A DNA stretch of 39,345 nt from a virus: IMG/VR virus record IMGVR_UViG_3300033143_003062, positions 1 through 39,345 of that record, one strand, 5' to 3'. Below are positions 39,124 to 39,345 of this stretch, piece by piece; position 1 is the first letter of the stretch, and every line of letters starts with the position of its first letter. The notes beneath the pieces were generated by a model. That model ran no database searches, was not told the DNA's origin, and was given only the letters and a program-made list of their open reading frames with translations. The translations under genes and the position numbers were made by a program.

Positions 39124-39345
39124 GCGGGGATATTGAACAAAAGGAATCTAACTGGTCCCAAATTTTTAATATCTTCGCAAAAACATATGGAGTTAGAACG
39201 CCAGACGAGCTTTATGAGAATTATACCATGAGGCAAGTTATAGAGTTGCTTGAAATAATAGACGATGGAAACCACGACGACATTGCATTACAAGCAAAAC
39301 TTCATGGATTTAAAACAAAACCTAGAATGAGAGCAGTTAAACATA
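39117..39345 (+). CDS. Tail chaperone T extension, -1 frame, continuing at base 1
   Basis: This -1 frame segment starts at the slip site and has no stop. It reads on through the terminal repeat and joins bases 1-203 of the window. It gives SNWSQIFNIFAKTYGV, then TPDELYENYTMRQVIELLEI, the usual start of a T domain, which links the chaperone to the tape measure protein. It has no start codon of its own near the slip site, which supports frameshift expression. Confidence 0.85.
39232..39345. repeat. 114-bp direct terminal repeat, right copy
   Basis: Identical to bases 1-114. Removing one copy gives a circular sequence of 39,231 bp in which the chaperone frame is continuous. Confidence 0.95.

Overview
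The window is a complete tailed-phage (siphovirus-type) genome cut open at an arbitrary point. The first and last 114 bases are identical, and a reading frame runs across the join, so the molecule is circular in the assembly with a unique length of 39,231 bp. Base composition is AT-rich (roughly one third GC by eye). Several exported proteins carry lipoboxes and one looks like an outer-membrane spanin lipoprotein, which points to a Gram-negative, AT-rich host; the sequence does not let me name it. I see no integrase, transposase, DNA or RNA polymerase, tRNA or CRISPR array, so a virulent life style is likely but not proven.

Layout from the packaging genes, in transcription order. (1) 21.2-27.0 kb: a near-consensus promoter, two small genes, a ParB-like protein, an ABC-ATPase fused to a GNAT acetyltransferase, a putative small terminase, and the large terminase. 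The large terminase is interrupted at its nuclease active site by a 396-residue intein. Inside the intein, in the -1 frame, lies a zinc-ribbon HNH homing endonuclease. (2) 27.0-32.2 kb: a Mu-like head module with portal-MuF fusion, protease/scaffold, cement protein, major capsid protein and a strong terminator. (3) 32.2-39.3 kb: beta-rich virion proteins, a permuted NlpC/P60 protein with a membrane/coiled-coil partner, connector and tail-completion proteins, the tail tube with its terminator, an antisense ribbon-helix-helix gene, and a tail assembly chaperone with an A_AAA_AAG frameshift site whose -1 product crosses the circular join. (4) 0.2-11.1 kb: tape measure, tail tip, collar fibre, a 1068-residue exported or lipidated adhesin-like protein and other exported proteins. 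(5) 11.2-13.4 kb: a lysis cassette with membrane protein, lipoprotein and NlpC/P60 hydrolase, ending in a GDPD-family lipoprotein. (6) 13.5-13.8 kb: a minus-strand histone-like gene with its own strong promoter, divergent from (7) 14.0-21.1 kb: replication and recombination genes (initiator with internal 11-bp iterons, SNase, Gp157, RecT, DUF7694-like, VRR-NUC) mixed with small zinc-ribbon, membrane and repeat proteins.

The most unusual system is the terminase intein. All splicing residues are visible in the terminase frame, while the homing-nuclease information lies out of frame over the same DNA for about 265 codons. The endonuclease uses codons that never create a stop in the terminase frame. 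Second is the ParB plus ABC-GNAT pair next to the terminase, a candidate DNA-modification or anti-restriction module. Others are the iteron array inside the initiator gene, a 14-unit hexapeptide repeat protein, and the run of exported proteins behind the tail tip.
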